Positions 46,584-56,136 are shown, numbered from the stretch's first letter. The stretch is 64,000 bases of DNA from an uncultured Prevotellaceae bacterium (GCA_902780025.1 CACZDV010000005.1:43775-107774), one strand, 5' to 3'. A program made the numbers and translations. Notes: generated by a model not told the origin, from the letters alone.

Positions 46584-47558
46584 TTATCTGATGTCTATTA
46601 CGGGAATGTTGTCCTTGTCATTATAATAAAGGTTCTCGCCGGCCATGCCCCAGATGAAGGTGTAGTAGTAGGTGCCGGCGGCGGCGTGCATCGACCACTC
46701 GGGCGACATGATGGCCTGCTCGTTGTGGAGCCATACGACGCGGCTCTCCTCGGGCTGGCCCATGATGTGGGCGATGGTCTGGTCCTGAGGCAGGTTAAAG
46801 TAGTAGTAGGCCTCGATGCGGCGGCCGTGGGTGTGGGGCGGCATGGTGTTCCAGGCGGCGCCGGGGTTCAGCTGTGTCAGTCCGAGCTGCAGCTGGCAGG
46901 GGCCTTCCTCGAGCACGTCGTTGACGATGAGCTTGTAGACGGTGCGGTTGTTGCACTCCTCGAGCGAGCCGACGGGTCCCCAGACAGCGGCCTTCAGCGA
47001 GCCTTTGCGGCCGTCGAGCGTTATCCACTGCGTCTTGTAGTGCTGGTGGGCGGTGGCGCTGTTGAGGTAGAACTTGGCGGGCTTCGCGGCGTCCTTCGAG
47101 CGGAAGAGCACCTCCTTGTTCACGTCCTTATCCTTGCCGATGTGGCCGCGGCCGATGTAGAGGGCCTCCTTGGGCGAGAGTGCGTACTCCTTGCCGTCGA
47201 CGATGACGACGCCGTCGCCCTGGCCGCAGTTCACGACACCGAGCTCACGGTTGTAGAGGAAGTACTTCTCCTTGATGTTGGGGTCGACGTCGAGACCGAG
47301 TTCGAGGAAGTTCTCCAGCTTCAGGGTTTTGTTCACTGGCATGGCGCCGCCGAAGATGAAGCGGTCGTAGTGCGAGTAGGTGAGGTTGATCTTGTCGGCC
47401 TCCATCACCTTTTCCATGACGAAGCGCTCGCGCAGGGTCTTGGTGTCGTAGTGTTTCACGTCCTCCGGGTGGCAGGCGGTCTGGAAGTTGACGGTCTGCT
47501 GGCCGAAGGCCGCCGTCAAACTACTCATTAGCAGTAATGTCAAAAATGTTTTCTTCAT
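46584..47558 (-). CDS. kduI: 5-keto-4-deoxyuronate isomerase with a signal peptide
   Basis: KduI interconverts 5-keto-4-deoxyuronate (from unsaturated uronates released by pectin or glycosaminoglycan lyases) and 3-deoxy-hexodiulosonate. The metal-site motif [15 protein letters not shown] gives His242, His244 and Glu249, with His291 in [20 protein letters not shown]; these match the zinc ligands known from E. coli KduI. The enzyme fold begins at about residue 28. Unusually, it is preceded by a typical signal peptide [19 protein letters not shown] followed by Q-Q. At 324 residues it is longer than the usual 278 or so, mainly through this extension and short inserts. It is therefore predicted to be periplasmic, unlike the classical cytoplasmic enzyme. 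It is the middle gene of the operon, with gaps of 16 bases and 1 base. The gene is visibly GC-richer than the fimbrial region. Confidence 0.9.
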   Translation of the reverse strand: MKKTFLTLLLMSSLTAAFGQQTVNFQTACHPEDVKHYDTKTLRERFVMEKVMEADKINLTYSHYDRFIFGGAMPVNKTLKLENFLELGLDVDPNIKEKYFLYNRELGVVNCGQGDGVVIVDGKEYALSPKEALYIGRGHIGKDKDVNKEVLFRSKDAAKPAKFYLNSATAHQHYKTQWITLDGRKGSLKAAVWGPVGSLEECNNRTVYKLIVNDVLEEGPCQLQLGLTQLNPGAAWNTMPPHTHGRRIEAYYYFNLPQDQTIAHIMGQPEESRVVWLHNEQAIMSPEWSMHAAAGTYYYTFIWGMAGENLYYNDKDNIPVIDIR

Positions 47559-47574
47559 TGTTATATGTTATTAA

Positions 47575-48939
47575 TTAGTTGTTCTTTTCTTCACGGACGA
47601 TGCGCATGCGGTTCCAGACCACCATTCCGATGGTGATGAGCGTGAGGACACCCATACCTATCCAGCGGAGGTATTTTACACAGGCATAGATGACGTAGCC
47701 CAGGAATGAGGAGGCGAAGTCGAGGGCGCCGCCCTCGAAGCCGTCGGGAATCTTAGCTGCAGAGGCCGTGGGGTCGGTCTTGTAGACCTCATTGGCCGCG
47801 AGCGTGAACGACGAGGCCATGTCGGTGACGAAGTAGAGACCCACGATGAGGGCCACCAGACCGATGATAAGACTCTTCACCACATTACCCTTCGTGTAGG
47901 GCAGAATCAGGGGGAAGAGATAAAACATACCGGCCAGCGAAGCCAGCGGCAGGAACTGGTTGCCAGGCACCAACACGGCAATGGCCAGAATAACGGGAAT
48001 CAGGATGACCGAGCAGACGAGCGTCGTGGGATGGCCGATGACGAGTGCCGGCGACATGCCGATATGCACCTTCATACCGCCGAAGCGCTTCTTGGCCACC
48101 TCCTGCGTCTTCTCAGCAATGGGTTTCAAGCCGTCGATGAACAGGCTCGTGATACGCGGAATCAGCTCCATCACGGCCCCCATTGTCACACCCAGGAACA
48201 ACACCTTCTTGATGTCGAGTTGCGCAGCCCAGCCAATGAGCACACCAACTATGACGCCTAGCACTAATGGCTCACCCAGCACACCGAACTTCTTCTTCAG
48301 GCCTTCGGCATCGATATCGAGCTTCGAGAAGCCGGGAATCTTGTCGAGCAACCAGTTGATGGCGACGGCAAACACCGTGAAACTCTGGCAGAAAGGCTGC
48401 GGAATAGAGATACCCTGCAGGTCATAGTGCTCCTGGAACTTCTCGGCCGTCAGGTCGGCCATCACCAGCGTCACGATGTAACAGACAATGGCAGCAAAGT
48501 AGCCCCACAGCAGGCTCTGATCCATGACGAAGTAGGCCACAGCACCGATGAAGGCGAAGTGCCAGTAGTTCCATAAGTCAATATTAATAGTACGCGTACA
48601 CTTCGTGAGCAGCATCAGCAGGTTCACGCCCAGACAAATGGGGATGATGAGTGCGCCCACAGCCGTACCATAGGCCACAGCGGCCGCAGCAGGCCAACCC
48701 ATGTCGAAAACGCCCAGCTGCAGGTTGTAGAGTTTCGAAATCTCACTGAGCGGGTCACTGAAGTTGTTGGTCAGTAGCGCCGTGACGATGCCGAGGCCCA
48801 CGAAACCGACGCCGACATAGAGGCCACTTTTGAGCGACTTGCCGAACTTCATGCCGATGCACAGGCCAATGATGGTAAAAAGGATAGGCATCATGACCGA
48901 TGCGCCCAGACTGATAATGTAACTGAATACTTGTTCCAT
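47575..48939 (-). CDS. EIIC-Gat-like transporter without PTS partners
   Basis: A 454-residue membrane protein of the galactitol-type PTS EIIC family (GatC/SgcC). Signs are the N-terminal SLGASVMMPILFTIIGL, the stretch SLKSGLYVGVGFVGL, TRTINIDLWNYWH, ISIPQPFCQSFTVF, and GMSPALVIGHPTTL, in a region that would bind sugar. No EIIA, EIIB, HPr or EI gene is present in the window, and full PTS systems are uncommon in Bacteroidales, so transport without phosphorylation is possible (inference). It is the first gene of an operon with kduI and exuT, so the likely substrate is a uronate or a derivative. The start is ATG at 48939, downstream of a -7 element at 48986-48979. Cytoplasmic membrane. Confidence 0.8.
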   Translation of the reverse strand: MEQVFSYIISLGASVMMPILFTIIGLCIGMKFGKSLKSGLYVGVGFVGLGIVTALLTNNFSDPLSEISKLYNLQLGVFDMGWPAAAAVAYGTAVGALIIPICLGVNLLMLLTKCTRTINIDLWNYWHFAFIGAVAYFVMDQSLLWGYFAAIVCYIVTLVMADLTAEKFQEHYDLQGISIPQPFCQSFTVFAVAINWLLDKIPGFSKLDIDAEGLKKKFGVLGEPLVLGVIVGVLIGWAAQLDIKKVLFLGVTMGAVMELIPRITSLFIDGLKPIAEKTQEVAKKRFGGMKVHIGMSPALVIGHPTTLVCSVILIPVILAIAVLVPGNQFLPLASLAGMFYLFPLILPYTKGNVVKSLIIGLVALIVGLYFVTDMASSFTLAANEVYKTDPTASAAKIPDGFEGGALDFASSFLGYVIYACVKYLRWIGMGVLTLITIGMVVWNRMRIVREEKNN

Positions 48940-48978
48940 TTTATCGATTAGTTGTTTGTTTTAGTGCGTAATACGGTG

Positions 48979-48986
48979 CAAAAGTA
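48979..48986 (-). promoter_or_regulatory. -7 element of the uronate operon promoter
   Basis: On the - strand this reads TACTTTTG, a match to TAnnTTTG, 40 bases before the ATG of the EIIC gene. I see no good -33 TTTG at the usual distance. Confidence 0.5.
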
Positions 48987-49029
48987 CGAATTATTTTTCA
49001 ATTAGCAGCAGAATTTGAAAGAAAATGTC

Positions 49030-49037
49030 TAACTTTG
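49030..49037 (+). promoter_or_regulatory. -7 element before the M6 protease gene
   Basis: TAACTTTG, matching TAnnTTTG, 32 bases before ATG 49070. A TTTG at 49014 is too close to be a -33 element. It lies in the 130-bp spacer between two divergent genes. Confidence 0.5.
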
Positions 49038-49069
49038 TGCCCTCAATTCTGCTTACGCAACTGTAAAAT

Positions 49070-50632
49070 ATGACAAGAACAATACTTATTGCAGTCTTTG
49101 CACTGCAATTTTCCATAACGACAGCCACCGCCGACACCGTTCGCCGAGGGCCAGGTTGCTGGCGTACCATCCCCACTCGCCACAAGGCGGCTGCCCGCCG
49201 GATGATGCCGCAGATTGACGATTCGGCGCTGAACATCTTCACAGGCACCAAGCGCGGACTGGTCATCTTGGCCGAATTTCAGGATACCAAGTTCAAGAGG
49301 GGGCACGACCGCGAGAAATACGACTGCATCCTGAACGAGCCGGGCTACACCACCAACGAGGGATTCCGCGGCTCGGTAGCCGACTACTTCCGTGACCAGT
49401 CAGGCGGACTGTTCGACCTGCAGTTCGACGTGGTAGGTCCCTACACGGCTGCCAACAAGTACAGCTACTACGGCAAAAATGACGAAGACGGCAACGACGA
49501 ACGGGCCCACGAGCTGATAGCCGAGATGTGCCGGGCGGCCGATGCCGACGTCAACTATGCCAACTACGACTGGGACGGCGACGGCGAGGTCGAGGAGGTG
49601 TTCGTGGTCTATGCTGGCAAGGGCGAGGCCGACGCCACCAACACTTCGCTTATATATCCCCACATGTGGACGCTCTACGATGCCGGCATCGGTCCCATCA
49701 CGCTCGACAACACCACGATTAACATCTATGCCTGCGCCAACGAGATTGACGGCAGCGGCAAAATCAACGGCATCGGCACCTTCTGCCACGAATTCTCCCA
49801 CTGCATGGGCTTCCCCGACTTCTACGACATCACCTATAGCGGTGAGTTCGGCATGGGCGACTTCGACCTCATGGCGGGTGGCTGCTACGGCGGCGACGGC
49901 TTCAGTCCCGTGGGCTACACGGCCTACGAGAAGATGGTCTGCGGCTGGACGAAGCCCATCGTGCTCGACGACGACGACGTGACCGTCGACTCCCTGCTGC
50001 CCATCAGCCAGGGCGGCGACACCTATATCATCTACAACAATGCCAACCACAACGAATACTACCTTATTGAGAACCGCCAGAAGACGGGCTGGGACTACGA
50101 CTACCCAGCCAAGGGGCTGATGATAACCCATGTGGACTACGATGAGGAGGTGTGGTATAACAATATCCCCAACAGCATCCTCACATACAAAGAAGCCTTG
50201 GAATGGGATCTGACCGCAGGTAACGACCACCAACGCATGACATTGTTCCACGCCGACAACAATGACGACAAGAAATACTGGAGCGAATACGGCGGCTATC
50301 ACACCAAGACCACCGTCACTACTGACCTCTATCCCTACCGTCAGAACGACTCGCTGACCACCACATCGAAGCCTGCCGCCGCGCTGTTCAACAAGAATGC
50401 CGACGGAACCAAGCTGATGCGGGGTGCCATCCTCGACATCCGTCAGAACAGCGACAAGACCATGTCGTTCCGCTATCGTGCCAAGAAGCCCGTCGCCAAT
50501 GCCATCAAGGAAACGCCAGCCACTCCCCTGCCCCGCCGTGTCTACACCTTAGACGGACGTGTGGCAGGCACTACACTCGAGTCCCTGCCACACGGCATCT
50601 ACGTCATCGACGGTCGGAAGGTGGTACGCTAA
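49070..50632 (+). CDS. M6 family metalloprotease, secreted
   Basis: A 520-residue zinc protease. The signal peptide is MTRTILIAVFALQFSITTATA. The catalytic motif HEFSHCMGFPD provides His240, Glu241, His244 and Asp250 in the HExxHxxGxxD form of the M6 (immune inhibitor A) family. A calcium-site-like DWDGDGEVEEVFVVYAG precedes it, and a downstream FGMGDFDLMAGG strand holds the methionine-turn-like segment. After a Pro-rich linker the last 35 or so residues (RRVYTLDGR, LPHGIYVIDGRKVV) resemble a short T9SS sorting domain. It is therefore probably secreted or surface-bound. Substrates are unknown; degradation of host or dietary protein is a reasonable guess. It converges with the murF-alr gene and overlaps it by 4 bases. 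Confidence 0.85.
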   Translation: MTRTILIAVFALQFSITTATADTVRRGPGCWRTIPTRHKAAARRMMPQIDDSALNIFTGTKRGLVILAEFQDTKFKRGHDREKYDCILNEPGYTTNEGFRGSVADYFRDQSGGLFDLQFDVVGPYTAANKYSYYGKNDEDGNDERAHELIAEMCRAADADVNYANYDWDGDGEVEEVFVVYAGKGEADATNTSLIYPHMWTLYDAGIGPITLDNTTINIYACANEIDGSGKINGIGTFCHEFSHCMGFPDFYDITYSGEFGMGDFDLMAGGCYGGDGFSPVGYTAYEKMVCGWTKPIVLDDDDVTVDSLLPISQGGDTYIIYNNANHNEYYLIENRQKTGWDYDYPAKGLMITHVDYDEEVWYNNIPNSILTYKEALEWDLTAGNDHQRMTLFHADNNDDKKYWSEYGGYHTKTTVTTDLYPYRQNDSLTTTSKPAAALFNKNADGTKLMRGAILDIRQNSDKTMSFRYRAKKPVANAIKETPATPLPRRVYTLDGRVAGTTLESLPHGIYVIDGRKVVR

Positions 50633-53091
50633 TCCTGGAAGAAGACGCGTTTCACGCGGTTCGACACGCCCGTCAGCACCTCATAGGGGATAGTGTCAAT
50701 GGTATCGCTGAGCACCGTCACGGGCAGGTGTTCACCAAAGATTTCCACCATGTCGCCCTCCTGACAGTCGATTCCCGTGACATCAATCATAGCCACATCC
50801 ATACATATATTCCCCACATACTCAGCACGTTGCCCGTTTACAATGCAGTAACCATTTCGGTTACCCAAGTGGCGGTTCAGGCCGTCGGCATAGCCGATGG
50901 GAATAGCACCGATGACGGAGTCGCGCTCCAGGATGGTGCGTCGGCTGTAGCCCACCGAGTCGCCCGCCTTGACGCAGCGCAGTTGCAGGATAGTGGTCTT
51001 CAGCGTACTGACCGTGTTAATCATTTCGTTATTTCGAGGATTCACGCCGTAGAGGCCAAGCCCCAGGCGGCACATATCCATCTGCCGCTGTGGGAAGTGC
51101 TCGATGCCTGCCGAGTTATCCATGTGGCGCAGTATCTTGTGGCTGAAAGCGGCCTGCAGTTGCCGGCTGCCCTCGTCGAAGAGTTGGAACTGTCGGGCTG
51201 AGAACTCGTCGAACTGATTGCTGTCGCTGCCCACGAAATGACTGAATACCGAGCGCGGAATCACTGCCTGCTGGTGCTTGAGCCGATCGATGAGCTCATC
51301 CATATCCTCCTCTGGATTAAAACCTAACCGGTGCATACCCGTGTCGAGCTTGATGTGTACGGGCCAGCCGGTGACACCCTCCTTGCGTGCCGCCTTAATC
51401 AGTGCATCGAGCAGTCGGAAGCTGTAGACTTCAGGCTCCAGATCGTAGTCAAACATTGTCTTGAAAGCGGTCATCTCAGGGTTCATCACCATAATGTTCG
51501 CCGTGATGCCTGCCCGCCGCAGGGTCACGCCCTCGTCGGCTACGGCCACCGCCAGGTAGTCCACGCGATGTTCCTGCAACGTCTTAGCTACCTCGACAGC
51601 ACCGGCACCGTAGGCATCGGCCTTTACCATGCACACCAACTTTGTCTCGGGTTTCATCAGCGAACGGTAGTAGTTCAGGTTGCTGACCACCGCCCCAAGA
51701 TTCACCTCGAGGATAGTCTCATGTACTTTCTGCTCCAGCACCTCGGTGATGTGCTCGAAGCCGAAGCGGCGCGCACCCTTCAGCAGGATGACCTCGTCAT
51801 GCAACTGGCTGAACGTAGGGCTGGCCAGGAACTCCTGCGTGGTGGCGAAGAAATATTTTTCTCCCACAAGGAAGGCGTTAGCGTGGGCTGAAACCTCGTC
51901 GCCAATGCCGATAAATTTGTCTATGCCGCGCTTCATGCACAGGTCGTTCACCTGCCGGTAAAGTTCAATAGGCTGTTCACCGCTTTGATATATATCACTC
52001 AGTATTAATGTTTTACTCTCAGCTCTCCTATTCATAAAGTCGAGAGCAATGTCGAGTGAGTTGATGTCATTGTTGTAGGAGTCGTTGATAAGGATGCAGC
52101 CATGCTGTCCCTGCTTCACCTCCAGTCGCATGGCCACAGGCTCCAGCGCGGGCATGCGGTCGGCTATCTCCTCCGGCGTCAGTCCCAGATGCAGGGCCGT
52201 AGCCGCACAGACGATGCTGTCCTCAATACTGGCTTCGTCGATAAAGGGGATGGTGTACGCGCCCTCTTCACCTTTATAAATATAGGTAATATGAGAGGAC
52301 TGGGGCATCTGTAACGACTGGGTGACTTCCTTCACAAAGAAGGGTGCCTGACTATCCGTCCGCGACCACCCAATCTTCTCGCCCGGATAGTTCATTCGCC
52401 TGATACAACGGCTCACGGTGTTGTCGTCCATCGGGTAGACCATCGCCTCCGTGTCGTGCATCAGTTCCAGCTTCTCCAGACACTTCTCCTCCATCGAGCG
52501 GAAGTTCTCCTGATGGGCAGCCGACAGGCAAGTCAGCACACCGATAGTGGGCTGTATGATGTCGTGCAGGGCCATCATCTCGCCCGGCTGACTGATACCC
52601 GCCTCGAAAATACCCACCTCCGTTTGCTCACTAAGTAGCCACACGGACAACGGCACGCCAATCTGTGAGTTATACGAGCGCGGCGAGCGCGTAATCTTCT
52701 GCGACGGCAGCAGTAGCTGATACAGCCATTCCTTGACCATCGTCTTGCCGTTCGAGCCAGTGATGCCCACGATGGGGATATCGAACTCGTCACGATGACG
52801 CTCAGCTAACCGCTGCAGGGCAGCCAATGTCGAGGACACCTTCAGGTAGTTGGCGTCCTTCTGCTGATGATCGGGCACCTGCTCCACCACGAACGAACGT
52901 ACGCCGCGACGGTACAGGTCGTCAATGTATCGATGACCGTCGCCCCGTCTGGTGCGCAGGGCAAAGAACAGCGTTTCCTCGGGGAAGCACAGCGAGCGGC
53001 TATCGGTCAGCAGCCACCTCACATTAGCGTCTTGGTCGCCATAGCGGCGCGCGCCTATCAACGTAGTAATCTTTTCAATTGTATATGTCAT
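50629..53091 (-). CDS. murF-alr: MurF-alanine racemase fusion
   Basis: An 820-residue bifunctional cytoplasmic enzyme for peptidoglycan precursors. The N-terminal half is MurF, which adds D-Ala-D-Ala to the UDP-MurNAc tripeptide: the ATP loop is TGSNGKT at residues 111-117, followed by SYNSQIGVPLSVW and NDSYNNDINSLDIAL. The C-terminal half (from about residue 455) is a PLP-dependent alanine racemase with CMVKADAYGAGA, carrying the cofactor lysine, then HIKLDTGMHRLGF and VGYSRRTIL. The fusion thus makes D-alanine and uses its product line in one chain; the same fusion is common in Bacteroidetes. The start is ATG 53091, with a promoter at 53118-53150. Its 3' end overlaps the convergent M6 protease gene by 4 bases. 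Confidence 0.92.
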   Translation of the reverse strand: MTYTIEKITTLIGARRYGDQDANVRWLLTDSRSLCFPEETLFFALRTRRGDGHRYIDDLYRRGVRSFVVEQVPDHQQKDANYLKVSSTLAALQRLAERHRDEFDIPIVGITGSNGKTMVKEWLYQLLLPSQKITRSPRSYNSQIGVPLSVWLLSEQTEVGIFEAGISQPGEMMALHDIIQPTIGVLTCLSAAHQENFRSMEEKCLEKLELMHDTEAMVYPMDDNTVSRCIRRMNYPGEKIGWSRTDSQAPFFVKEVTQSLQMPQSSHITYIYKGEEGAYTIPFIDEASIEDSIVCAATALHLGLTPEEIADRMPALEPVAMRLEVKQGQHGCILINDSYNNDINSLDIALDFMNRRAESKTLILSDIYQSGEQPIELYRQVNDLCMKRGIDKFIGIGDEVSAHANAFLVGEKYFFATTQEFLASPTFSQLHDEVILLKGARRFGFEHITEVLEQKVHETILEVNLGAVVSNLNYYRSLMKPETKLVCMVKADAYGAGAVEVAKTLQEHRVDYLAVAVADEGVTLRRAGITANIMVMNPEMTAFKTMFDYDLEPEVYSFRLLDALIKAARKEGVTGWPVHIKLDTGMHRLGFNPEEDMDELIDRLKHQQAVIPRSVFSHFVGSDSNQFDEFSARQFQLFDEGSRQLQAAFSHKILRHMDNSAGIEHFPQRQMDMCRLGLGLYGVNPRNNEMINTVSTLKTTILQLRCVKAGDSVGYSRRTILERDSVIGAIPIGYADGLNRHLGNRNGYCIVNGQRAEYVGNICMDVAMIDVTGIDCQEGDMVEIFGEHLPVTVLSDTIDTIPYEVLTGVSNRVKRVFFQD

Positions 53092-53117
53092 TTGCTCTTT
53101 TTTTGTTTTTCAGCATG

Positions 53118-53150
53118 CAAAGTTACAACTTTTCTTTCAAATCTGCCAAA
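53118..53150 (-). promoter_or_regulatory. Promoter of murF-alr
   Basis: On the - strand: TTTG (53150-53147), 21 bases, TAACTTTG (53125-53118). This is a Bacteroidetes-type promoter 27 bases before ATG 53091 and diverges from the M16 promoter next to it. Confidence 0.65.
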
Positions 53151-53167
53151 CAAAAGTATGAAAAGAT

Positions 53168-53198
53168 TTTGCCATGTAGCCGTTTCTTCGTAACTTTG
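53168..53198 (+). promoter_or_regulatory. Promoter of the M16 peptidase operon
   Basis: TTTG (53168-53171), 19 bases, TAACTTTG (53191-53198), 28 bases before ATG 53227. It matches the Bacteroidetes -33/-7 consensus at both elements. Confidence 0.7.
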
Positions 53199-53226
53199 CA
53201 GCAATGATTTCAAGACCGATACAAAT

Positions 53227-56136
53227 ATGAGAAGACTTCTTTTTCTTTTTCTGACCCTCTGCGGAGCCGTCGCGGCGACGGCCGGGGGACTGGATGTCAA
53301 GGTACTGAAGTTGAGCAACGGACTGACTGTCTGGCTGAACGAGGACCACTCGCAGCCAAAGGTCTATGGGGCCGTGGTGGTGAAAGCGGGGGCCAAGGAC
53401 TGCCCTGACACGGGCATTGCGCACTACCTGGAGCACGTGCTGTTCAAGGGTACGCAGAAGATTGGCACGGTGGACTATGAGGCGGAGCGCGTGTGGCTTG
53501 ACTCCATCTCGGCTAAATACAATGAGTTGTCGGAGACCAAGGACGCAGCACGGCGACTGGCACTGCAGCAGGACATCAGCCGGCTGAGCCAGCGGGCAGC
53601 CGACTACGCCATCCCAAACGAATTCGACCGACTCATCTCCCGATATGGCGGTTCGGGACTGAACGCTTCGACATCGTACGACGTGACGGAGTATCACAAC
53701 ACATTCGCACCGCAGTTCCTGGAACAGTGGTGCTGGCTCAACTCGGAGCGGATGCTGAACCCCGTGTTCCGGCTGTTCCAGGGCGAATTGGAGACGGTGT
53801 ACGAAGAGAAGAACCGCGCCGCCGACAACCTCATCACGGGAGCCGTGGAGCGGGTGATGGCGAAGGCCTTCAAGGGCCATCCCTACCAATACCCCATCAT
53901 CGGCAGCACGGAAAATCTGAAGAACCCGCGGTTACAGGACATGGAGGATTTCTTCCGCCGCTACTATGTGGCCGACAACATGGGGCTGATGCTCTGTGGC
54001 GACTTCTCGACAGAGGGCATCGAACCGCTGCTGGAGCGGACATTCGGGCGACTGCCTCACCCTCCACACTCCACGCTCCACACTCCACAAGAGCCCCTCT
54101 CCCCTTTCGCCGGCGAGACGCTGGACATCAAGGTAAACATTCCGCTGGTGAAGGCCGTGGGACTGCTGTTCCGCGGACCTGTGAGCCAGGAGAAGGACTA
54201 CCGCGCCCTGCAGCTGGCGATGAGCCTGCTGACAAACGACAATGAGACGGGTATGCTGGACTCGCTGCGCACCGCCCACAAGGTGATGTTCGCAATGGGT
54301 CAGAACTTCGCCTTCAACGAGGCGGGGGCCGTGGGACTGCTCATCATCCCGAAACTGCCGTTCGGCTCGAAGAAGAAGGCCGAGCGACTCTGCTGGCAGC
54401 AGATAGAACGGCTGAAGCAGGGCGACTTCAGCGAGGCGAAGATGGAACAGTTGAAACTGGAACTGCGACGCAACGTGGAGACGGAACTGGAGACCATCAG
54501 CAGCCGGGCCGGCCTGATGGCAGAGGTATTCTCACAGGGCAGGACGTGGAACGACTACCTGCGACAGTTGGACGACGTGAAGCGCATCACCAAGGCTGAC
54601 GTCGTCGAGGTGGCCAACCGATACCTGCTCACTGACCAGTATCTGCGCGGCGTCAAGCGCTTCGGCTCGTACCCGAAGGACAAAGTGACACAGCCCGGCT
54701 ACAAGCCCGTGGTGCCAAAACACGCCAAGGAGCAGTCGGCCTATGCCCGCGAGCTGGAGCAGCTGCCGGTAGCCGAACGCGCCCCGCGGCTCATCGACCT
54801 GACGAACGACACGGAGATAACGACACTGGCCGACGGCGTCACCTTATATAAAAAGGAGAACCCCGCCAACGACCTCTTCACGCTGTCGCTGAAGTGGTAC
54901 AAGGGCGAGCGCGACGAACCGCGACAGGGACTCCTCGGCTCGTACCTGAGCGAACTGGGCACCGACTCGCTGAGCAAGCACCAGCTGGGCGAGGCGTGGC
55001 AACGGCTGGGCACGACGCTGGAGGTGAAATCGTCAGAGAACTTCTTCATGCTGACGCTGACGGGACTGGAGCAGAACCTGGAGCCATCGGTACGACTGCT
55101 GAGCCACGTGCTGACATCGCTGAAACCCGACGAGAAGGCCATGAAGGAACTGGCCAGCGAATACAAGGTGGACCGCCGACAACTGGACCGTACCAATACG
55201 TCGGTCATGCAGATGGTGGTCTCGAAGATAGCCAAGGGCGACAAGTCGGACTACCTGCGTCAGCCGTCGGTGGCCGAGGCGAAGAGTACGACGGGCGAGC
55301 AACTGCTCAGCCTGTTCGACGACATACGCCGCTACCAATGCGACGTCCTCTACTGCGGACGGCAGCCGTTAACCGAGGTAGCCTCTCTCCTTACGAACCT
55401 CAACCATTCTCGCACCTCGTACCTCGCACCTCGTACCTCGAACACCCTCCTTCCCCCACTCGACCACGACGTGCGCTTGCAGGAGCCGACGGAGCCGGTG
55501 GTCTACGTCTACGACATGCCTGACAGCCGACAGATGCTCGTCGGCACCTACGGTACCGTCAAGCCCTCGCTGACCGACCGCGAGGCGGCCCTGCTGCAGT
55601 TGTGGACTCAGTACATGGGCGGGGGCATGTCGTCGCTGATGTTTCAGGAGATACGCGAGTTCCGCGCTATGGCCTACGCTACCGGCGGACAAGCCATCAA
55701 GCCCAACCGCGCACGGCACCGCGACCACCCCTCGGGCTACCTGGCCTATTTGGGCACTCAGGCTGACAAGGCGATGCAGGGCCTCCACGTGCTCGACTCA
55801 CTGCTCAGCAACATGCCCGTCAACGAGCAGAACGTAGCGGCTGCCAAGCAGGATATCCTGAACGACATCAACAACACGTACCCTACGTTCAGACAATTGC
55901 CGAACTTCGTCTCTAACTACCGCGCCCTGGGCTATAGCGAAGATCCGCGCACTCAGACAGCACGGATTGTGCCGACGCTGACCGCCGCCGACATGTCAGC
56001 CTTCTATCATGAGAACATCCGGCAGCAGCCACGCGCCTACTTCGTCATCGGCAACAAGAAGCAACTCGACATGATGACGCTGGCGAAGTACGGACGGATA
56101 GTGGAACTCAAGAAAAACGACATCATGAATTACTAA
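53227..56136 (+). CDS. M16 family zinc peptidase, exported
   Basis: A 969-residue insulinase-like peptidase. The signal peptide MRRLLFLFLTLCGAVAATAG sends it to the periplasm. The inverted zinc motif HYLEH (residues 66-70), followed by VLFKGT, and the distal glutamates in LETVYEEKNRAADN (about 189-194) complete the M16 site. The usual distance between them is extended by an insert of about 45 residues. A second, inactive-type M16 half with LLGSYLSELGTDSLSKHQLG follows, as in two-domain members of the family. Two 14-bp tandem repeats lie in its inter-domain linkers. It is probably co-transcribed with the phosphatase gene 18 bases downstream. The likely role is degradation of peptides in the periplasm. 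Confidence 0.88.
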   Translation: MRRLLFLFLTLCGAVAATAGGLDVKVLKLSNGLTVWLNEDHSQPKVYGAVVVKAGAKDCPDTGIAHYLEHVLFKGTQKIGTVDYEAERVWLDSISAKYNELSETKDAARRLALQQDISRLSQRAADYAIPNEFDRLISRYGGSGLNASTSYDVTEYHNTFAPQFLEQWCWLNSERMLNPVFRLFQGELETVYEEKNRAADNLITGAVERVMAKAFKGHPYQYPIIGSTENLKNPRLQDMEDFFRRYYVADNMGLMLCGDFSTEGIEPLLERTFGRLPHPPHSTLHTPQEPLSPFAGETLDIKVNIPLVKAVGLLFRGPVSQEKDYRALQLAMSLLTNDNETGMLDSLRTAHKVMFAMGQNFAFNEAGAVGLLIIPKLPFGSKKKAERLCWQQIERLKQGDFSEAKMEQLKLELRRNVETELETISSRAGLMAEVFSQGRTWNDYLRQLDDVKRITKADVVEVANRYLLTDQYLRGVKRFGSYPKDKVTQPGYKPVVPKHAKEQSAYARELEQLPVAERAPRLIDLTNDTEITTLADGVTLYKKENPANDLFTLSLKWYKGERDEPRQGLLGSYLSELGTDSLSKHQLGEAWQRLGTTLEVKSSENFFMLTLTGLEQNLEPSVRLLSHVLTSLKPDEKAMKELASEYKVDRRQLDRTNTSVMQMVVSKIAKGDKSDYLRQPSVAEAKSTTGEQLLSLFDDIRRYQCDVLYCGRQPLTEVASLLTNLNHSRTSYLAPRTSNTLLPPLDHDVRLQEPTEPVVYVYDMPDSRQMLVGTYGTVKPSLTDREAALLQLWTQYMGGGMSSLMFQEIREFRAMAYATGGQAIKPNRARHRDHPSGYLAYLGTQADKAMQGLHVLDSLLSNMPVNEQNVAAAKQDILNDINNTYPTFRQLPNFVSNYRALGYSEDPRTQTARIVPTLTAADMSAFYHENIRQQPRAYFVIGNKKQLDMMTLAKYGRIVELKKNDIMNY
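54062..54089 (+). repeat. 14-bp tandem repeat inside the M16 gene (1)
   Basis: CTCCACACTCCACG followed by CTCCACACTCCACA. It codes for part of a Pro/His/Ser/Thr linker before the third M16 subdomain. The unit length is not a multiple of three, so loss or gain of a unit would shift the frame. Confidence 0.85.
55411..55438 (+). repeat. 14-bp tandem repeat inside the M16 gene (2)
   Basis: Two exact copies of CGCACCTCGTACCT, coding for a linker with S-R-T-S-Y-L-A-P-R-T-S. As with the other repeat, one unit more or less would shift the frame. Confidence 0.85.

Noticed and set aside
46686-47531. 281-codon + strand open frame opposite kduI
   Set aside because: A high-GC shadow of kduI with a Val/Leu/Asp-rich translation; kduI itself has all catalytic residues and proper operon spacing.
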